Source: Kineothrix sp. MSJ-39 (GTDB lineage: Bacteria > Bacillota > Clostridia > Lachnospirales > Lachnospiraceae). From it: a stretch of DNA of 57,226 nt. The stretch spans positions 1-57,226 of the forward strand of contig NZ_JAHLPN010000019.1 in NCBI RefSeq assembly GCF_018917935.1, in the 5' to 3' direction. Made by a program: the position numbers and the translations under genes. The notes under the pieces were generated by a model, which worked only from the letters and a program-made list of their open reading frames with translations, ran no database searches and was not told where the DNA came from. Shown here in pieces: positions 54,070-57,226 of the stretch. How positions within the stretch are numbered: position 1 is the first letter of the stretch; each line of letters opens with the position of its first letter.

Positions 54070-54583
54070 ACTATATAATATTCCTTCCACAGGGCTTCGT
54101 TTCTTTACGGTATATGGACCGGCGGGAAGACCGGATATGGCATACTTTGGCTTTACCAATAAGCTGCGTAATAATGAAACAATACAGATTTTTAATTATG
54201 GGAATTGTAAGCGTGATTTTACATATGTAGATGATATTGTAGAAGGGGTAAAGCGTGTTATGCAGGCTGCTCCGGAGAAAAAGACGGGAGAAGATGGATT
54301 GCCGGTTCCGCCATATGCTGTTTACAATATCGGGAATAATCAGCCGGAAAATCTGCTTGATTTTGTAGATATCCTGCAGCAGGAGCTGATTCGTGCAAAT
54401 GTTCTACCATCCGATTATGCTTTTGAAGCCCATAAGAAGCTTGTTCCGATGCAGCCCGGCGATGTTCCGGTCACTTATGCAGATACGAAGGCGTTGGAAG
54501 AGGACTTTGGTTTTAAACCGAATACAAGTCTCAGGGATGGACTTAGGAAGTTTGCTGAGTGGTATAGGGAATTTTACATGTAA
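54070..54583 (+). pseudogene. Nucleotide-sugar 4-epimerase, 3' fragment
   Basis: About 170 residues survive of a UDP-glucuronate/UDP-glucose-type epimerase: LYNIPSTGLRFFTVYGPAG, RDFTYVDDIVEGVKR, the segment YNIGNNQPENLLDFV, and the C-terminal end FKPNTSLRDGLRKFAEWY. The NAD-binding half and the catalytic YxxxK are missing, so it cannot be active. The 5' end is joined to the IS66 remnant. Its GC content is closer to the chromosome average than that of the AT-rich cassette. Confidence 0.85.
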
Positions 54584-54593
54584 TATAAAAAAT

Positions 54594-54770
54594 GGAATTG
54601 TCAATGCTTTGCAGTAATGGTATAGTTATTGCAAAGCATATTTTCTTTTCGGAAGCATTCTGCTTCCGGCGAACCATATCTTTATGATGTCATGTGAGTG
54701 GCATATCTGTTCATCTTTTAGAAAATCCATGCTTGTAACTAAATAAGAGCAGGGATTTGCAAAAAGATAA
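54594..54770 (+). repeat. Cassette-border repeat, copy 2
   Basis: A close match to 42543-42713 in the same orientation. The hairpin ATGCTTTGCAGTAA / TTATTGCAAAGCAT is at 54604-54617 and 54626-54639, followed by a T-rich run; the GGAAGC / GCTTCC hairpin is also kept. The last ~65 nt (from GTGGCATATCTG to TTTGCAAAA) are identical. It precedes the second rpn gene. Confidence 0.9.
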
Positions 54771-54893
54771 CATGACAACTTACAGAGTAGATAAGGATAT
54801 AGATGAGAATGTCTGGTCTGTAAAGGATATGGCAGTATGTCTGAAAATGTCATAGCAAAGCAACTTCCTGCGGTATATCAAAGGAGGATGCTT

Positions 54894-55783
54894 ATGGCAC
54901 AGAAAGACAAGAAAAGAAACTATCATAACAATGGCAACAGGGAATACAAAAGTGATGTGATTTCCATGATGCTTCTTTTTTTATCAGCAATTATCTGAAT
55001 CTGTATGAACAACAGTCTACGTACAGCCCGAATGCACCGCTGCGCTTCCTGATTTATCTAATGAGTCTTATTAAGAAAACAATCGGAAAGCGGGATCTGT
55101 ATGGCAGAAAACGTGTGCAGATCGCAACGCCGCATTTTGCAGTATTCTATAATGGGACAGAGAAAAGACCGGAGAAAGAAGTGCTGAAACTCTCCGATGC
55201 ATTTATCAATCAGTCGGATGAACCGGAGATTGAACTGACAGTTACAGTCTACAATATCAATCCGAACAATAATACACAGCTTCTGGCAAAAAGCAAGGTT
55301 TTGAGTGGCTATATGATCTTCGTGAATCGTGTGCGGAAGAATTTGGATCGCCAGAAGAAGAGCGAACAGAACAAGAGATTTCTGTCATCGGAATATGATG
55401 AGGCAGAACATGAGGAGACAGAATTCATGGACGATCTGGAAGCCGTCATTAATGAAGCGATTGATTATTGTATAGAGAATCACATCATGGAAGATTTTTT
55501 CAGGGAAAACAGAAATGGGGTGACCAAGAGCATGGTACTTGATTATACATGGGAACGCCGCGAGGAACTGATCCGCGTGGAAGAATATGAGGATGGAAAG
55601 CGAGAAGGACTTGTAGAGGGCGAAAAACGTGGAAGAGCCGAGGGCGAGAAATTGGGCAGAGCCGAGGGTGAGAAAGCTACACATCGTTATCTGATCAATA
55701 AGTGGTTGCAAAAAGGAAAAACAGTAGCGCAAATTGCAGAGGATCTTGGAAAAACCGAAGAATATGTAGAGAGCCTGATGTAA
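54894..55783 (+). pseudogene. Second Rpn-family nuclease gene with a -1 frame break (indel or programmed)
   Basis: An AAAGGAGGATGCTT site starts a frame at 54894 (MAQKDKKRNYHNNGNREYKS) that hits TGA at 54996-54998 after 34 codons. The homologous protein continues in the -1 frame (SNYLNLYEQQSTYSPNAPLR, then SLIKKTIGKRDLYGRKRVQI) to 55783. At the switch the upstream frame reads T TTT TTA (54977-54983), a classic slippery heptamer. The rest looks intact: the active-site region TPHFAVFYNGTEKRPEKEV and a GEKRGRAEGEKLGRAEGEK tail. A one-base loss in the T7 run would explain it as simply as programmed slippage. No strong stimulatory stem is seen just downstream. Confidence 0.75.
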
Positions 55784-55809
55784 ATCTAAATTTTGATCAT
55801 AAAGTAAAT

Positions 55810-55995
55810 AGGAATTGTAAATGCTTTGCAGTAATGGTATAGTTATTGCAAAGCATATTTTCTTTTATCAAGTCTGTTGGATTGGATCGGAAGCTGTTTT
55901 CACGACAACACATAGCAATCCAATGTCTGAATCATATCTTAATTTCAAGAAATTCATGCTTTATTCCACAAAAAAATAAGGCAGGGGTTTCGGAT
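55810..55995 (+). repeat. Cassette-border repeat, copy 3 (diverged)
   Basis: The first ~56 nt, with the same hairpin (55820-55833 / 55842-55855) and T-rich run, match copies 1 and 2. The middle differs, with its own inverted pair TTGGATTG / CAATCCAA. The end (GAAATTCATGCTTTATTCC... AAGGCAGGGGTTT) is a diverged version of the other copies. No rpn gene follows; an IS21-type element does. Confidence 0.75.
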
Positions 55996-56008
55996 GAATG
56001 GGATTAGA

Positions 56009-56168
56009 TGAATAATCCGGCTTCCGTGTCCATGCTGTCCGGCGAAAGGAAACCGTGATTCCGTTTTCTAGGAAACCACTATTCCGGAGGTGGAAACCAT
56101 TACTATAAATACCTTAGAATGTAATTATGCACCCTTTGGTGTAAATACATTTTAAGGAGGTCAACATC
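56009..56168 (+). mobile_element. IS21-type element, left end and leader
   Basis: This region, TGCTGTCCGGCGAAAGGAAACC and onward, contains repeated GGAAACC-N3-ATTCCG units typical of the multiple transposase-binding repeats at IS21 ends, then AAGGAGG before istA. The exact outer boundary is not determined. Confidence 0.65.
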
Positions 56169-57226
56169 ATGACCAAGTATCGAGAGATTCTGAGATTATC
56201 AAATCTCGGGCTTAGTCAACAGAACATCGCCGACAGCTGCGGTGTTTCTAAAAAGACGGTTAATCGTGTCCTCAAGAAAGCTAAGGAATTAAACATATCC
56301 TGGCCCCTTGATGTGAACGAGACCGACGAAGTTCTTGCAGAGAGGTTATTTCCCTCTGCGAGTAAATCAGTGGCATCTAACAAGCGTATGCCAGACTTTG
56401 CGTATATTCGCAAAGAACTGCTCCGCAATGGAGTCAGCAAAAAACTCCTGTGGACTGAATACATGGAAGACTGCCGTGCCAACGGCGATGCTCCGCTCAT
56501 GTATTCTCAATTCTGCTATCACATCCAACAGGACGAGCAGAAACGACGTGCTACCATGCACATCAACCGCAAACCCGGTGAGCAGGTTGAAGTTGACTGG
56601 GCAGGGGATCCTGCAACAATCATCGACCCGGATACCGGTGAAATTTTAAAGGCTTACATATTCGTAGGTGTAATGACTTACAGCCAGTATGCGTATGTAG
56701 AAGCCTTTCTGGATATGAAGCAGAAATCATGGATCACTGCTCATGTCCATATGTACGAATTCTTTGGCGGTGTCGCCAGAATTCTCGTACCGGATAACTG
56801 CAAGACAGCAGTTGTTCACAATGGTGGATGGAAAGACCAGCAGATCAATGAAACCTATCAGGAAATGGCTGAACACTATGGCACAGCTATCATCCCTGCA
56901 CGTGTCAGGACACCCAAGGATAAGCCGAATGCTGAAGGAACAGTAGGAAATATTTCCACTTGGATAACGGCAGCACTCCGGAATGAGCAGTTCTTTTCTC
57001 TTGCCGAATTGAACCGTGCAATCAGAGAAAAACTGGAACAATTCAATCGAAAGCTCTTTCAAAAGAAAGAGGGCAGCCGGTTGGACTTATTCCTTGAAGA
57101 TGAAAAGCCGTTACTTGCACCATTACCTGCTACCCGCTTTGAACTGAGTGACTGGAAAACAGCCACCGTCCAGTTCAATTATCACATATCTGTGGACGGA
57201 ATGCTATACTCAGTTCCGTACGAATA
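56169..57226 (+). CDS. istA: IS21 family transposase IstA (partial, runs off the window)
   Basis: The open frame starts at ATG 56169 after TAAGGAGGTC and continues for 352 codons to the window end without a stop. It has an N-terminal helix-turn-helix (LGLSQQNIADSCGVSKKTV), a linker, and an integrase-type DDE core: D143 in VDWAGDP, D209 in VPDNCKT and E256 in NAEGTVG. A C-terminal beta segment begins (HISVDGMLYSVPYE). IstB should follow outside the window. IstA is the DDE transposase of a replicative/cointegrate-forming element. Confidence 0.93.
   Translation, partial: MTKYREILRLSNLGLSQQNIADSCGVSKKTVNRVLKKAKELNISWPLDVNETDEVLAERLFPSASKSVASNKRMPDFAYIRKELLRNGVSKKLLWTEYMEDCRANGDAPLMYSQFCYHIQQDEQKRRATMHINRKPGEQVEVDWAGDPATIIDPDTGEILKAYIFVGVMTYSQYAYVEAFLDMKQKSWITAHVHMYEFFGGVARILVPDNCKTAVVHNGGWKDQQINETYQEMAEHYGTAIIPARVRTPKDKPNAEGTVGNISTWITAALRNEQFFSLAELNRAIREKLEQFNRKLFQKKEGSRLDLFLEDEKPLLAPLPATRFELSDWKTATVQFNYHISVDGMLYSVPYE

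Noticed and set aside
1-57226. CRISPR array, restriction-modification, toxin-antitoxin or prophage modules
   Set aside because: No regularly spaced repeats, cas genes, methylase motifs, paired toxin-antitoxin genes or phage structural genes were seen.

Overview
The window looks like a chromosomal segment of a low-to-mid GC Clostridium-related gut Firmicute, most likely a Lachnospiraceae member. The clues are the ACT-domain/PFL-family (UPF0210) gene pair, the C_GCAxxG_C_C-type protein, the DUF177-rpmF-plsX-acpP-rnc-smc-ftsY order, zinc-ribbon L32, the Rpn/PD-(D/E)XK 'transposase-like' nucleases with GRAEGEK repeats, and the frequency of aggagg-type ribosome binding sites. The genus cannot be fixed from the sequence alone.

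Layout. 1-460: the 3' end of a 23S rRNA gene, then a terminator with no recognisable 5S gene. 480-7020: cheV, a degenerate sirtuin-like gene coupled to a long acidic repeat/membrane-anchored protein, then hisH-hisF and ung. 7050-10345: a TrmB-type regulator, ddh and lysA (meso-DAP/lysine branch) and tRNA-Leu(CAA). 10385-13420 (minus): a chemoreceptor fused to a PilZ (c-di-GMP) domain, overlapping an esterase gene. 13520-17720: a cysteine-rich redox-type protein and two MATE transporters around a LysR regulator. 17716-24573: an operon with a zinc-finger membrane protein, polA, coaE, an FtsA-like ATPase and a WalJ-type metallohydrolase. 24670-30613: ACT/PFL pair, tmcAL (minus), pta, and a large membrane protein (minus). 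30740-39620: the conserved fatty-acid/ribosome/chromosome block (DUF177, rpmF, plsX, acpP, rnc, smc, ftsY) and ilvA, the latter between two strongly structured non-coding segments. 39870-42531: a YitT-type membrane protein and a hybrid histidine kinase that has lost both phosphotransfer residues.

From 42540 to the end the sequence is accessory. A roughly 12 kb exopolysaccharide cassette (43662-53576) contains an unusual integrase-type DNA-binding domain/sugar acyltransferase fusion, a leader with an intrinsic terminator, an initiating phosphoglycosyl transferase fused to a second glycosyltransferase-like domain, epimerase, acetyltransferase, glycosyltransferase, Wzy, Wzx, LicD and a TagD-like cytidylyltransferase. 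The core of this cassette is visibly more AT-rich than its surroundings. It is bracketed by direct copies of a ~175 bp repeat (42543 and 54594; a third diverged copy at 55810). The first two copies sit immediately upstream of Rpn-family recombination-promoting nuclease genes. The right border also holds an IS66 remnant, a 5'-truncated epimerase, two IS21-type ends and an IS21 istA that runs off the window.

The most interesting candidates are: the repeat/Rpn-bounded polysaccharide cassette as an exchangeable module; the DNA-binding-domain/acyltransferase fusion with palindromes upstream; the U UUU UUA slippery heptamer at the frame break of the second rpn gene; the degenerate hybrid kinase; the long hairpins around ilvA; and the protein carrying repeated FliM-N-like motifs beside cheV. 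All functional claims are from reading the sequence and from family knowledge; no searches were run.
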